Counted from the first letter of the stretch, positions 51,021 to 60,536 are shown. The stretch is 64,000 bases of DNA from JBBSHE01 sp038253325 (GCA_038253325.1 JBBSHE010000016.1:1-64000); one strand, 5' to 3'. Made by a program: numbers and translations. The notes: generated by a model from the sequence alone, not told the origin.

Positions 51021-52979
51021 TCAGCGACGGCCCTGGCGCGCCCGAAGGTAGTCGGCCACGACGTACTCGCCGAGTCGTCCGATGTCGGGAGTGAACACCC
51101 GGCCGCCGGCCCGCCGGGCGATCGCATCCACAAACCGGGCCAGCCCCTCGTCGTCTCCGAGCATGAAGAGGTTGATCGTCGCCCCGTACCGCGCCAGCTC
51201 GTCGACCTGCGCCACCGTCGCTCGCAGGGTCTCGGTCGTCGTCGGCCAGCGAAACGTCGGCTCGCCGTCGTCGTGGATGTGCGCCGTCGGTTCGCCGTCG
51301 GTGACCACCAGCACCACCGGCTCGGCATCCGGATGGCGCCGCAGGTGCCGCGACGCGAGCATCAGCGCATGCTGCAGGTTGGTCCCTTGCACCCACTCCG
51401 GTTCGACCTCGGCGAGCTGGACCGGCGACAGCCGCCGGGCAGCGAGGTTGAAGCCGATCACCTGTAACGCGTCTTGGCGGAAGCGCGTCTCGACCAGGTG
51501 CGAGAGCGCTAGCGCGGTCTGTTTCATCGGACCCCAGCGGCCCTCCTGAACCATGGAGAACGACAGGTCGACACACAGTGCGACGGCGGCGGATGTACGC
51601 CGCTCGGTCTCGATGACCTCGAAGTCCTCCACCAGCAGGCCAACGCCGCCGGCGGTGGCCCCGCCTCGAAGCACCGCATTCGACACCGTGCGTGGGGCGT
51701 CGATGGGCAACTCGTCACCGAAGACCCATGGCCGGGTCAGCCCGGTCGGCTCGTCTGCCGACCCGGTCCGATGGTCGGAGTGGTCGCCGTGGCCAGAGGC
51801 CTCGAGCTGGTCGAACACCCGGCGCAGCGCCGTCTCCCCGAGCCGTCGCACGGCCCGTGGAGTGAGCCGCAAGCCGTCGTCTCCGCGGGTCAGGTATCCC
51901 TGCTGCTCGAGCTCGCGCTCGAGCTCGCGAAGCGCCTCGAAGTCGCGAACGGCCGCGTCGCCGAGCCGCTGCTCGAGGGCCTCGACGTCGACGTCGTCGA
52001 GGGTGGCGCCGGGATGGCCCTGACCCAGCTGCTGCTCGAGCGCCTCGAGGTCGGCCAGCTCGGCGACGGCCTCGACCGCCTCGCTGTACCCCAGTGGCTC
52101 GCCGCCGGCCCGCATGTCCACGGAGCTCTGCCGGTCGACGCCTGGCCGCAGCGAACGGAGGTTATCCGACAGTTGAGCCATCTGCGAGGCAAGGTCGGGG
52201 TCGGCCAGCGCGTCGCTCAGGAGCTGTCCGAGCTGTTCGCGTTGCTCGGGCGTCAACGACGCCATCATCCGCTGGGCGGCGGCCTGACGACGCGCCAGCG
52301 AGTCGATCAGCTCGTCGACGTCGCCGGATTCGTCGGGAAAGAACTCACCGTGCTCGTCCATGAACCGCCGGAACTGGTCGGTCGTGTCCTCGCCACGTGC
52401 GTGCGCCGCGAGCAAGGCGTTCAGGTCCGCCAGCATGTCCTTGACCCGCTGCATCGCTGCGGGATCGGGCGACTTCAGAGCCTGACGCATCCCTGCGAAC
52501 TGGGCGTCGAGGATGTCGCGCCGAAGCATGTCCTGGATCGATTCGTACGTCGCCCGGGCCTGGTCGGACCGCCATGTGTAGTCGGCCAGCGCCCGGACCG
52601 CACCAGCGACGTCGTGCGGCAGCGTGTCGAGCTCCATCTCGGCCAACCGCGCATCGTCGTCGTCTTGTCCGGCGAGCGTCTCGCGTTCTGCTGCGAGCGC
52701 CTGGTCGAGTGCCGCGCGAACCTGGTCGAGGGTTCCGCCGAGGTCACCGCGACGGCGCGCCCGAGCCCGCATCCGCCGAACCCGTTCGGCGAGCCGGTCG
52801 AGCCCGCCGCGGCCGTCCATGCCGCGCCGCATCAGCTCGCGAAGGGACTCCCGGAGGCTGCCACCGGCGAGGACGTCCCGACCGACGTCGTCGAGCGCTG
52901 CGCGTACGTCGTACGGGGGAGCAAGCGGATCCGGTCCACCGCTCCACGGGCCGTACCGAAACCGCCGTTGGTCGGCCAT
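51021..52979 (-). CDS. VWA-domain protein, partner of the MoxR-type ATPase
   Basis: The 652-residue protein is mostly helical for the first 430 residues, with charged stretches such as LEALEQQLGQGHPG and RELERELEQQGYLTRG. It ends in a von Willebrand A domain whose metal site is CVDLSFSMVQ (DxSxS), with the later motif residues in WVQGTNLQHAL and VVTDGEPT. It begins two bases after the ATPase stop. MoxR/VWA pairs act as chaperone-like systems that insert metals or activate target enzymes; the target here is not evident. Confidence 0.88.
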   Translation of the reverse strand: MADQRRFRYGPWSGGPDPLAPPYDVRAALDDVGRDVLAGGSLRESLRELMRRGMDGRGGLDRLAERVRRMRARARRRGDLGGTLDQVRAALDQALAAERETLAGQDDDDARLAEMELDTLPHDVAGAVRALADYTWRSDQARATYESIQDMLRRDILDAQFAGMRQALKSPDPAAMQRVKDMLADLNALLAAHARGEDTTDQFRRFMDEHGEFFPDESGDVDELIDSLARRQAAAQRMMASLTPEQREQLGQLLSDALADPDLASQMAQLSDNLRSLRPGVDRQSSVDMRAGGEPLGYSEAVEAVAELADLEALEQQLGQGHPGATLDDVDVEALEQRLGDAAVRDFEALRELERELEQQGYLTRGDDGLRLTPRAVRRLGETALRRVFDQLEASGHGDHSDHRTGSADEPTGLTRPWVFGDELPIDAPRTVSNAVLRGGATAGGVGLLVEDFEVIETERRTSAAVALCVDLSFSMVQEGRWGPMKQTALALSHLVETRFRQDALQVIGFNLAARRLSPVQLAEVEPEWVQGTNLQHALMLASRHLRRHPDAEPVVLVVTDGEPTAHIHDDGEPTFRWPTTTETLRATVAQVDELARYGATINLFMLGDDEGLARFVDAIARRAGGRVFTPDIGRLGEYVVADYLRARQGRR

Positions 52980-52981
52980 CG

Positions 52982-54379
52982 TCAGCCGCCGTAGACGGTG
53001 CGGCCGTCGACGGAGTCCTTGTCGATCCGGCGGGTGAGGTGGAGTCCCTCGAGCACGAGCTCGGCAGCAGCGGCGACCTGACCAGCGGATGCGGCGTCGC
53101 GGTGACCGAGCCGGTCCAGCACCTTCGACAGTCCCGGTACGGCGCCGAGCTGGCTGAGCAGCTCGGCGGCAGGCACGAGCTCACCGGTCTCGACGATCCC
53201 ACCCTCTGCGAAGAGCTCCGTGAAGCCCGACAGGTCGAGTCCGGACAGCCGAGCCCGGAACGTCTGGGCGACCGCGACCTTGATGAGGTGGTCGAGGACG
53301 CTCCGTTCCCGTCCCTCCTCGCCCATCTCGAACTCGACCTTGCCGAGCAGTGTCGGCAGCACGATCGGGACGTCGCAGACCCGGGCGACAGATTCCGGGT
53401 CGCCGGTGCGCGCCGAGCGCCGCAGCGCCGAGGCGGCAACGCCCTCGGCTGCGGCGATCGTGAACCGCGCAGAGACACCGGACCGCTGGTCGACCGACGT
53501 CGAGTCCCGAAGCTCCCGAGTGAACCGGGCGAGCACCTCCAGCAGATGCTCGGGCACGTCGGCAACCAGGGCCGCCTCCTGGGTGAGCAGCTCGACCTCG
53601 TCGGCCAGCTCGACCAGGTAGTGGGTCCGGATCTCGGCACCGAACCGGTCCTTGAGCGGGGTGATGATCCGCCCACGGTTGGTGTAGTCCTCGGGGTTCG
53701 CCGTGACGACGAGCAGCAGGTCGAGCGGTAGCCGCAACGAGTAGCCGCGGACCTGGATGTCGCGCTCCTCCAAGACGTTGAACAGCGCGACCTGGATCCG
53801 CTCGGCGAGGTCGGGCAGCTCGTTGAGCCCGAAGATGCCACGGTTGGTCCGGGGAACCAGGCCGTAGTGCACGGTTTCCGGGTCACCCAGCGTGCGTCCC
53901 TCGGCGACCTTCACCGGGTCGACGTCACCGATCAGGTCGCCGACGCTGGTGTCCGGGGTCGCCAGCTTCTCGGTGTAGCGGTCGTCCCGGTGACGCCACC
54001 GGACGGGGAGGTCGTCGCCGTACTCGCCGAACAACGCCCGGCAGCGTACGCAGACGGGCGCCGCCGGGTCGTCGGCGATCTCGCACCCGGCCACGACGGG
54101 GCTCCACTCGTCGAGGAGGCCGACCAGCGTCCGCATGATTCTGGTCTTGCCCTGACCGCGCTCGCCGAGCAGCACGAGGTCGTGACCTGCGAGCAGAGCG
54201 TTCTCGAGCTCCGGCAGTACGGTGTGGTCGAAGCCGACGACTCCAGGAAATGCCGTCTGCCCGGTCCGGAGTCGATCGAGCAGGTTTGCCCGGATCTCGC
54301 CCTTGACCGACCGTGACTCGTACCCGGTGGCGCGCAACGCGCCCAGCGTGGCCGGGAAACCACCGTCCGACTGGCTCAT
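52982..54379 (-). CDS. MoxR/magnesium-chelatase-type AAA+ ATPase
   Basis: The 465-residue ATPase has Walker A LLGERGQGKTRIMR near residue 71, Walker B GIFGLNELPDL near 175 and sensor 1 LLLVVTANPEDY near 215. Between them is an insert with cysteines (VAGCEIADDPAAPVCVRCRALF) that could bind zinc. ATG 54379 (MSQSDGGFPATLG) is used; the open frame upstream lacks family sequence. Works with the VWA protein encoded downstream. Confidence 0.9.
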   Translation of the reverse strand: MSQSDGGFPATLGALRATGYESRSVKGEIRANLLDRLRTGQTAFPGVVGFDHTVLPELENALLAGHDLVLLGERGQGKTRIMRTLVGLLDEWSPVVAGCEIADDPAAPVCVRCRALFGEYGDDLPVRWRHRDDRYTEKLATPDTSVGDLIGDVDPVKVAEGRTLGDPETVHYGLVPRTNRGIFGLNELPDLAERIQVALFNVLEERDIQVRGYSLRLPLDLLLVVTANPEDYTNRGRIITPLKDRFGAEIRTHYLVELADEVELLTQEAALVADVPEHLLEVLARFTRELRDSTSVDQRSGVSARFTIAAAEGVAASALRRSARTGDPESVARVCDVPIVLPTLLGKVEFEMGEEGRERSVLDHLIKVAVAQTFRARLSGLDLSGFTELFAEGGIVETGELVPAAELLSQLGAVPGLSKVLDRLGHRDAASAGQVAAAAELVLEGLHLTRRIDKDSVDGRTVYGG

Positions 54380-54524
54380 GTCGTCGACCCTACGACGCGG
54401 TTGCAAGTTCGATCGCGGCGTATGAAGCTGCGAGCTCGACCAGGTTTCGAGTGGCCGAAGCGAGGTCCAGGGGCCACGATGGTCTGGCGGCCAGCCGGTC
54501 GCCAGACTGGAGGAGGACGGCGGC

Positions 54525-55358
54525 GTGAACAGGTCCGGTGCGACCCAGCACGGCAAGCAGGCAGCGCGATCTGTCCACGACAGCACCACGCTCGACGTCC
54601 TCATCCGCGTCGGTCTCGTCGCGTACGGCATCCTGCACCTCGTCGTCGCCTGGCTGGCAGTCCAGGTCGCGTGGACACACAAGCAGAAGCAGGCGAGCAG
54701 CAAGGGCGCCATTCGGACGATGGCCGAACAGCCGTTCGGGTCAGTCCTGCTGTGGATCCTGGCCGTCGGGCTGGCAGCGCTCGCCGTGTGGCAGCTTCTC
54801 GAGGCTGCCTTCGGCCATCGACAGGAGGAGGGCAAGAAGCGCCTGTACAAGAAGGGCACGTCGGTGGGCCGCGCGATCGTCTACCTGGTCTTGGCGTTCT
54901 CCGCGGTGAAGGTCGTCACCTCGAGTGGCGGGTCCAGCAAGTCGTCGAGCAAGCGGGCGCTGACGGCCAGGCTGCTGGCAGCGTCGGGCGGACAGCTGCT
55001 GGTTGCGCTCGTGGGTGTCGCGATCATCGCGGTGGGCATCGTCTTGATCTCCAAGGCCGTTCGCACCTCGTTCAAGAAGGATCTCGGTCCCAAGGTCAGG
55101 TCGGGGACGGGCGGCGACGCGGTGGTCAGGCTCGGGCAGGTGGGCTACACCGCAAAGGGGATCGCACTGGGAATCGTCGGAGCCCTGTTCGTCTGGGCTG
55201 CCGCGTCGTACGACCCCAAGAAGGCGGGTGGGCTCGACACCGCGCTGAAGACCCTGCTCGATCAGCCGTACGGGAAGTGGCTCCTCAGCCTGGTCGCGCT
55301 CGGGCTTGCGGCGTTCGGCGCATACTGCCTCGCGTGGGCCCGCGACCCCGCGACGTAG
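54525..55358 (+). CDS. DUF1206 membrane protein
   Basis: The 277-residue protein has three repeats of a two-helix unit, each with a GYxAxG-like start (VGLVAYGILHLVVAW, KGTSVGRAIVYLVLAFSAVK, LGQVGYTAKGIALGIVGALF), the hallmark of DUF1206. A flexible serine/lysine stretch (SSGGSSKSSSKRA) lies in the middle. GTG 54525 has GGAGGAGG upstream. Function unknown. Confidence 0.85.
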   Translation: MNRSGATQHGKQAARSVHDSTTLDVLIRVGLVAYGILHLVVAWLAVQVAWTHKQKQASSKGAIRTMAEQPFGSVLLWILAVGLAALAVWQLLEAAFGHRQEEGKKRLYKKGTSVGRAIVYLVLAFSAVKVVTSSGGSSKSSSKRALTARLLAASGGQLLVALVGVAIIAVGIVLISKAVRTSFKKDLGPKVRSGTGGDAVVRLGQVGYTAKGIALGIVGALFVWAAASYDPKKAGGLDTALKTLLDQPYGKWLLSLVALGLAAFGAYCLAWARDPAT

Positions 55359-55365
55359 GACCGGC

Positions 55366-56607
55366 TCACAGACCGTGCACCGGCAGGCCACGATATGCCC
55401 GGGCGATCGTGGTCACGAACTTGTGCACCGCATCCTCGCCGGGACCGAACGGTCCCGGACGAAAGTGCGGCGAGGACAGGCCACGCTGCACCGACTCGCA
55501 CGCCGCCCAGTCCTGCTTGTTCGTCAGGTCCCAGAACTCGACCGCGTACGACGGATCGATCGCCGGCTCGGTATCCGTCTCGGGGAAATACCACGAGCAC
55601 TCGACCCAGGTGCGGTCCGGCTCGAGGGCGACCAGCCGGTGGGCCATCACGTAGTCGGGGTGCGCGGAGACCAGCAGGTTCGGCAGCAGTCCGAGGTACT
55701 CGACCGCGGTCGGTGACACACCGATGATCGGGCGACCACGTGAGTCGCCGTTCATCGACATCGTCTGCATCCCGTCGCGAAGCACCATCGAGCCGCCCAC
55801 CCATGCCCCCGCCAATTCGTAGTTCTCGCCCGAGGTGGGCGGCGTGACCTGACAGAGCTCGGGATGGATCAGCGGACAGTGGTAGCACTCGTGGTAGTTC
55901 TCGGTGATCACCTTCCAGTTGGCCCTGACCTCGTAGCAGTGCCGATCACCGAGCACGAGCGACTCGGGTCGGTATGGCGTCAGGATCGAGTCGAGCTCCC
56001 CGACGTACGTCGCGAAGTCGACGACCGCGCGGGCAGCCAGCGGAGTCGCGGCGTGGACAAAGAGCCAGCCGTGCCAGCGCTCGACGGGAAGCCGGACCAG
56101 GGTGTGGTCGGCCGGGTCGAAGGCATCGACGTCCTGGTAGCCGGGCGCCGCCCGCAGCGCGCCCACCAGGTCGTACGACCAGGCGTGGTACGGGCAGACC
56201 ACCGACTGCCTGGCATTCGGCTGACCGGGGTCGAGGAGCTCGTGGCCACGATGGCGGCAGGTGTTCGCGAACGCACGCACTTTCCCCCCGGTCCACGTGA
56301 GCAGCACGTTGACGTCCCCGACCATCACCGCGCGTTGAGTGTGCTGCCGTCCCGCCGACGGACCCGGCTCGCGTAGGTCCGATTCGCGACCGACGCAGGT
56401 ATACGTACCGGCAAACAGCTCGCGGCGCTCCCAGGAGAGCACCTCGGCGCTGGTGTATGCGACCGCCGGCAGCATGACGGAGCGGCCGAACGGCTGAAGC
56501 GTCGCGTCCAGCGCACGGGCATCGACAACCGGCAACATTGGCCAGACCCGGTCGACGTCGGGGTCGGCGGAGTCTGCTGTTTCGGATTCGTCCGATGTCG
56601 TCGTCAT
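55366..56607 (-). CDS. Rieske oxygenase alpha subunit, quaternary-ammonium type (GbcA/CntA-like)
   Basis: The 413-residue oxygenase has Rieske ligands CRHRGH and CPYHAW near residues 117 and 138, and a mononuclear iron site NYHECYHCPLIHPEL near 240. The bridging position holds glutamate (HEC) rather than the aspartate of aromatic dioxygenases, as in carnitine oxygenase CntA and related quaternary-ammonium enzymes such as glycine betaine oxygenase. It could therefore demethylate glycine betaine or a related compound with oxygen. No reductase partner (GbcB/CntB) is in the window. GAAGG precedes the ATG, and a broken TetR gene is divergent from it. Substrate is inferred; aromatic substrates are less likely. 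Confidence 0.8.
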   Translation of the reverse strand: MTTTSDESETADSADPDVDRVWPMLPVVDARALDATLQPFGRSVMLPAVAYTSAEVLSWERRELFAGTYTCVGRESDLREPGPSAGRQHTQRAVMVGDVNVLLTWTGGKVRAFANTCRHRGHELLDPGQPNARQSVVCPYHAWSYDLVGALRAAPGYQDVDAFDPADHTLVRLPVERWHGWLFVHAATPLAARAVVDFATYVGELDSILTPYRPESLVLGDRHCYEVRANWKVITENYHECYHCPLIHPELCQVTPPTSGENYELAGAWVGGSMVLRDGMQTMSMNGDSRGRPIIGVSPTAVEYLGLLPNLLVSAHPDYVMAHRLVALEPDRTWVECSWYFPETDTEPAIDPSYAVEFWDLTNKQDWAACESVQRGLSSPHFRPGPFGPGEDAVHKFVTTIARAYRGLPVHGL

Positions 56608-56636
56608 GGTGTCCTTCCGGGGTAGGGTCTGGCGCC

Positions 56637-56930
56637 ATGAGCCGGCAGAAGGTCGACGTTCGGCGCGAGGAGATCCTCGCCGCCACCATCGACGCGATCG
56701 AGAGGACCGGAATGTCGGCCCTTCGGGTCAGCGACATCGCCGACGCACTCGGGGTCAGCTCCGGATTGTTGTTGTATCACTTCGAGACCAAGGACGCCTT
56801 GCTGGTCGGCCCTCGAGTTCGCCGTCGTCCGCGACGCCGTACGACTCGACAAGGCCCTCGCCAGACGCGGCGAGGTCACCGATCGGCTCCGGCACGTCCT
56901 GACGTCCTACGGGCCGGCAGGTGCTGGACC
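56637..56930 (+). pseudogene. TetR-family regulator, frameshifted and truncated
   Basis: From ATG 56637 the frame gives a good BetI/TetR DNA-binding domain: RREEILAATIDAIERTGMSA, SDIADALGVSSGLLLYHFET, KDALLVG. It then loses sense. A second frame carries on with ALEFAVVRDAVRLDKALARR and RLRHVLTSYG, so a shift lies near 56805-56815. The pattern stops near 56930, where the end of the convergent MFS gene begins, leaving about half of a 200-residue regulator. A -10-like TAGGGT lies eight bases before the ATG. The intact ancestor probably controlled the Rieske gene. Confidence 0.75.
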
Positions 56931-58196
56931 CGGGCGTTCCTCGGTCAGTTCGGCGACCGACCACACGCCTGGAATCGGCGACGGCAGTAACCAGAGGAAG
57001 CAGAGCGCACCGCCGACGGCCGCGACCACGAGCGTGGGTCGGACGCCAGCGAACTGGCCGAGCAGTCCGCCGACCATCGCGCCCAACGGTCGGATCCCGT
57101 AGTTGATGCTGCTGTACGCGCCGGAGACCCGGCTGCGCATCTGGTCCGGGACCACCGTCGTCTGCAACGCGTTCAGGTTGACGTCGAAGCACATCACCCC
57201 GACGCCGGACAGAAACTCGGCGACGCCCAGGATCACAGCCTTGACCCACAACGGCCCGGATGCAACGGCGACGATGGCGATCGGGGCAGGGAACATGATC
57301 GCGCCGAGCACAATCGTGTGTCCGACTCCGATCATCCGGGCGAGTCGCGGTGCGATCACCGCACCCAACAGACCTCCCGTAGCACCGATCCCGAACGCCA
57401 GCCCGATCAGCCCGGCCGACATGCCGAGGCTGCGACTGGCGAACAGCACCAGCAACGCATTCGCGATGAAGCTGAAGAAGTTGACCGTGGTCGCGCAGCG
57501 CAGACTAGGGCCGAGCAACGGATGACCGACGACGAACCGCATCCCGTCCCACGCGCGACGCAGCATCGGCGGCGCATCGCTGCGGTCGGGTACGGGTTCG
57601 ACGACACTGACCCGACCGATCAAGCAGGCGGAGACGATGAACGAGGCGGCGTCGACGAGCACGGCGATCGGTGCCGTGAGCACCTGGATCAGACCGCCAC
57701 CCACCGCGGGACCCGCGATGAACGACAGTGACCGGGTGCTGCTCAGCATGCTGTTCGCCTCGATGTACTGGTCGCGGCGGACCAGGGCCGCGAAGAACGG
57801 CGCGTACGCCGTGCTGAACAACACCCGCGCGGTGCCCGCCACGATCGCGACGGCGAACAGCTGAGCCAGCGTCATCATGTGCAGCAGGTACGCGGCGGGG
57901 ATGCTCGCCAGCGCGGCGCATCGGACCAGATCCGCGGTGATCATGAGCCGGAGCTTGTGGCTCTGGTGGTCGACCCAGGTCCCGATGAACAGCGACAGCA
58001 GGTTCGGCAGCCAGACGGCAGCGGTCAGCGCACCGATCTCGGTGGGCGTCGCCGCGAGGGTGACGACGGCGATCAGGGGGACGGCGAGCTCGGTGATCCG
58101 GTCACCGAACTCGGACACGCCCTGCCCGATCCAGTAGGTCGAGAAGCTCCGGTCTCGCCACAGGGCGCGCGGCCGCTCGTCCGCCGCCCTCGTCAC
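56907..58196 (-). CDS. MFS transporter (DHA3/enterobactin-exporter type)
   Basis: The 429-residue transporter has twelve membrane segments and the N-terminal motif SFSTYWIGQGVSEFGDRITE, with the loop TWVDHQSHKLRLM after helix two, as in DHA3 drug or siderophore exporters. GTG 58196 overlaps the ArsR-type regulator's stop (GTGA), so the two are one operon. It probably exports a toxic compound sensed by that regulator. Its 3' end abuts the truncated TetR gene, with no terminator seen. Confidence 0.85.
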   Translation of the reverse strand: MTRAADERPRALWRDRSFSTYWIGQGVSEFGDRITELAVPLIAVVTLAATPTEIGALTAAVWLPNLLSLFIGTWVDHQSHKLRLMITADLVRCAALASIPAAYLLHMMTLAQLFAVAIVAGTARVLFSTAYAPFFAALVRRDQYIEANSMLSSTRSLSFIAGPAVGGGLIQVLTAPIAVLVDAASFIVSACLIGRVSVVEPVPDRSDAPPMLRRAWDGMRFVVGHPLLGPSLRCATTVNFFSFIANALLVLFASRSLGMSAGLIGLAFGIGATGGLLGAVIAPRLARMIGVGHTIVLGAIMFPAPIAIVAVASGPLWVKAVILGVAEFLSGVGVMCFDVNLNALQTTVVPDQMRSRVSGAYSSINYGIRPLGAMVGGLLGQFAGVRPTLVVAAVGGALCFLWLLPSPIPGVWSVAELTEERPGPAPAGP

Positions 58197-58828
58197 CGGT
58201 CCTCGAATCGGGCTGCTGCGGAGGAATCGCCGCTCGAAGCGTTGCTCATAGCCTCGTCGGGAGCGGACTCCGGAAGCACATACCGGAGCAGGCGTACGCC
58301 GCGGGCATCGGCCGCCATCTGGCCGTCCGCACGCACGACGTATGGCGCGAGCACGCCCTCGATCGCGTCCTCGATCCGATCGAGCTCCCCAGCGGTGACG
58401 GTGATCCGGGTGTTGGACAGGCCCCCGCGTGTCGACCACGGGGCATCAAGGAGTGGCTCGACGTCGTGGATCCACTGGCGCGGCAGGTGCTCGTACTGAA
58501 GCATCATCTGGCTCGACAGCAGCCGGAACGCCTGCCAGCCTTCCTCGTCGTCAGGCATCGCCAGCCGAAAGCCCCGCGCTACCGCCTCCCACCATCTCTG
58601 ACGGCCGTCCGAACCAGCCTGGGCATCGCGCACCAGGCCGAAGCTCGCGAGGTGACGCAGATGCCAGCTCGCTACCGAGGGGCTGATGCCGACGAGAGCG
58701 GCGAGCGCCGTCGCTGTCGACGGACCGTGCCGTTGAAGCCGGCTCAGGATCTTGAGGCGAGCGGGATGCGCGAGGGCGCGCATCGCCCGGGGATCGCTGA
58801 GCTCGATGTCACCGTACGGATTGGCCAT
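58193..58828 (-). CDS. ArsR-type winged-helix regulator
   Basis: The 211-residue protein has an N-terminal HTH of ArsR type (MRALAHPARLKILSRLQRHG, then ISPSVASWHLRHLASFGLV) and a longer C-terminal part with no visible cysteine metal site, so it more likely senses an organic compound. GAGGAG lies before the ATG. It is the first gene of an operon with the MFS transporter and probably represses it. Confidence 0.85.
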   Translation of the reverse strand: MANPYGDIELSDPRAMRALAHPARLKILSRLQRHGPSTATALAALVGISPSVASWHLRHLASFGLVRDAQAGSDGRQRWWEAVARGFRLAMPDDEEGWQAFRLLSSQMMLQYEHLPRQWIHDVEPLLDAPWSTRGGLSNTRITVTAGELDRIEDAIEGVLAPYVVRADGQMAADARGVRLLRYVLPESAPDEAMSNASSGDSSAAARFEDR

Positions 58829-58857
58829 CCGTGATCTCCTCGTGCGTCAGGAAACTA

Positions 58858-58887
58858 TGAGAGTGCTATTTCGAGAGTAGCCTCTCA
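58858..58887. promoter_or_regulatory. Repeat elements upstream of the ArsR-type gene, candidate operator
   Basis: TGAGAG (58858-58863) and CTCTCA (58882-58887) are inverted repeats. A third GAGAG lies between them, near 58873, giving a direct-repeat register with the first. The site is 30 bases upstream of the start codon, within the expected promoter. Confidence 0.4.
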
Positions 58888-59002
58888 CATATTCCGCCGG
58901 AGGACGCCCGCTGCACGGCACGATCCCGCCGAGGTACGCCTTACGCACGCTGATCACCGAGTTCCGCGTTGCGAACCCGTACTTCGGCGAAGAGGTGGCA
59001 GC

Positions 59003-59170
59003 ATGGAGCCCATGTTCACCATCATCGTGGCGCTGCTCGTGCTCTGGTTGATCCTGGTCATCCTCGGATTCGTCATCAAGGGCCTGATCTGGCTCGCCAT
59101 CATCGGGATCGTCCTGTTCTTGGCGACCGGCGCGTGGGGTTGGTTGAAGCGCAACACGTCTGCGCGCTGA
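59003..59170 (+). CDS. Small hydrophobic membrane protein (55 residues)
   Basis: ATG 59003 opens MEPMFTIIVALLVLWLILVI, then a second helix LIWLAIIGIVLFLATGAWGW and a basic end LKRNTSAR with TGA at 59168. GAGGTGG lies before the ATG; an in-frame ATG at 59012 is an alternative. Two-helix proteins of this kind are common in actinobacteria and have no known role. Confidence 0.65.
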   Translation: MEPMFTIIVALLVLWLILVILGFVIKGLIWLAIIGIVLFLATGAWGWLKRNTSAR

Positions 59171-59246
59171 CGATCGCGTGACGGTTCGCGGCAGTTGCTG
59201 GATGCCGCCGACGGCGCCGTATCCGGCCGCTGGTCACGAACGCTCG

Positions 59247-60164
59247 TCAGAGACCGAATGCCGCCCGCAGCCCCGGAGCCTTCGCCGCCGCGTTGAGCGG
59301 GGACACGCCCAGGATGTCGTCGTACAAGCGGGTCAGCGCGTAGTGGTCAAAGCGACCGGCCACCACCCGATGCGACTGGGAGGGGTGTACGACGACGAAC
59401 GGAATGTTCTGGTCCGCCTTGATGCCCTCGTCGAACGTCACGACGATCACCAGGCTTCCGGACTTGAAGTCGGCGCCTGACATCAGCACGGGCATCCACG
59501 CCGCGAGCCAGTCGTCACACTGCTTCAGATTTCCGTCATGAGCGTCGTGGTCCAAGTTCGGGACGACCATCGAAGCGTTCGGCAGCGTTCCCGAGCGGAC
59601 GTCGTCGACCAGCTGTCCACCGGACGTCGTACCGAGCGGAACGTTTCCCTTGACGCAGTCCGCTGACTCCTCGACGAAGTACGGCCAGGGATTGTGGCGG
59701 ACCGCATAGGGTGTCTTGTCCGTCGCAACGCAGTTGCCGGGCATCGACTCGGCGTACGACTTCGCGGTCCCGCCCGCTGCGAGCGCCTGGCCGAAGACCG
59801 TTGCGCCGGGCTGTCTGCACGCTGCGGGAAGCGGGTTGTTGTTGAGGCCGCACGTCGTCGCGCCCTGTCCAGACACGATCGCCAGGTAGTTGCCGAGGCT
59901 CGGGTGACGGACGCCCTGGTAGTTCGTTGCCTTGCCGTACCTGTCGGACAGGCTCTTCAGGTAGGGCATGCCGTCGTACGCCGCGACCGTCTCGTTCTCC
60001 TCCATGACCACGAGAATCTTCGTCACGTGGCCCGCTCGCGGTGGTGAGCTCGCGACGGGCCCGGGTGCGCTCCGGTCGCAACCAGCGGCGGCGATCACGA
60101 GAAGCAGACCCATCAGCACGCACAGATGCAGAGTGGAACGGGTTGTCCGGCTGGTGCGCGACAT
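59247..60164 (-). CDS. Lipoprotein phosphoesterase (phospholipase C/acid phosphatase family)
   Basis: The 305-residue protein starts with a lipoprotein signal (lipobox AAGC near residue 28) and continues as a PF04185-type phosphoesterase: ILVVMEENETVAAYDGMPYL with the metal-binding EEN, YQGVRHPSLGNYLAIVSGQG, VVPNLDHDAHDG and VVTFDEG near the end, with VVVHPS. It would release phosphate from a lipid or other ester outside the membrane. GAGG precedes the ATG at 60164. Confidence 0.85.
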   Translation of the reverse strand: MSRTSRTTRSTLHLCVLMGLLLVIAAAGCDRSAPGPVASSPPRAGHVTKILVVMEENETVAAYDGMPYLKSLSDRYGKATNYQGVRHPSLGNYLAIVSGQGATTCGLNNNPLPAACRQPGATVFGQALAAGGTAKSYAESMPGNCVATDKTPYAVRHNPWPYFVEESADCVKGNVPLGTTSGGQLVDDVRSGTLPNASMVVPNLDHDAHDGNLKQCDDWLAAWMPVLMSGADFKSGSLVIVVTFDEGIKADQNIPFVVVHPSQSHRVVAGRFDHYALTRLYDDILGVSPLNAAAKAPGLRAAFGL

Positions 60165-60248
60165 TGACGGTGCCTCACCTTTCGTCGGGCAGGTGAACGT
60201 ATCACGCGGCCGGAGAACACCGACCGGGCATGCTGCTTCACCCGATCG

Positions 60249-60536
60249 ATGCTGCCACTCGACCGCGGCGACTTCGCCGAGAACGGGACCAAGGCGGATG
60301 CGCTCGCGACCGTCGCCGCGACAAGGACCTGGGCCGAGGAGCGCAACCGCGAGAGCCTTGCCACGGCACATGCCTATCTGGCAGGAGCGGGGGCGTTTCA
60401 GGAACGGGTCGCGCAGGCCACGCTAGCCGGGCGGTTTCTCACAGACTTCTATGCGACAGTCGCGCGGTGGGCGGAGTGGGCGTCAGCGACGGTGGGCGTC
60501 GGCTTCAGTCACAGTGACGTGGCTCTCCCGCCAACC
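60249..60536 (+). pseudogene. Fragment of an unidentified helical protein
   Basis: From ATG 60249 the frame reads MLPLDRGDFAENGTKADALA, then RTWAEERNRESLATAHAYLA and RFLTDFYATVARWAEWASAT. It has good codon bias and looks like the C-terminal part of a larger helical protein, perhaps a regulator. After about 60510 the frame, though open to 60650, no longer reads like protein and runs into the convergent gene. No start signal is visible and no N-terminal domain lies upstream. Treated as a remnant; the family is not identified. Confidence 0.4.
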
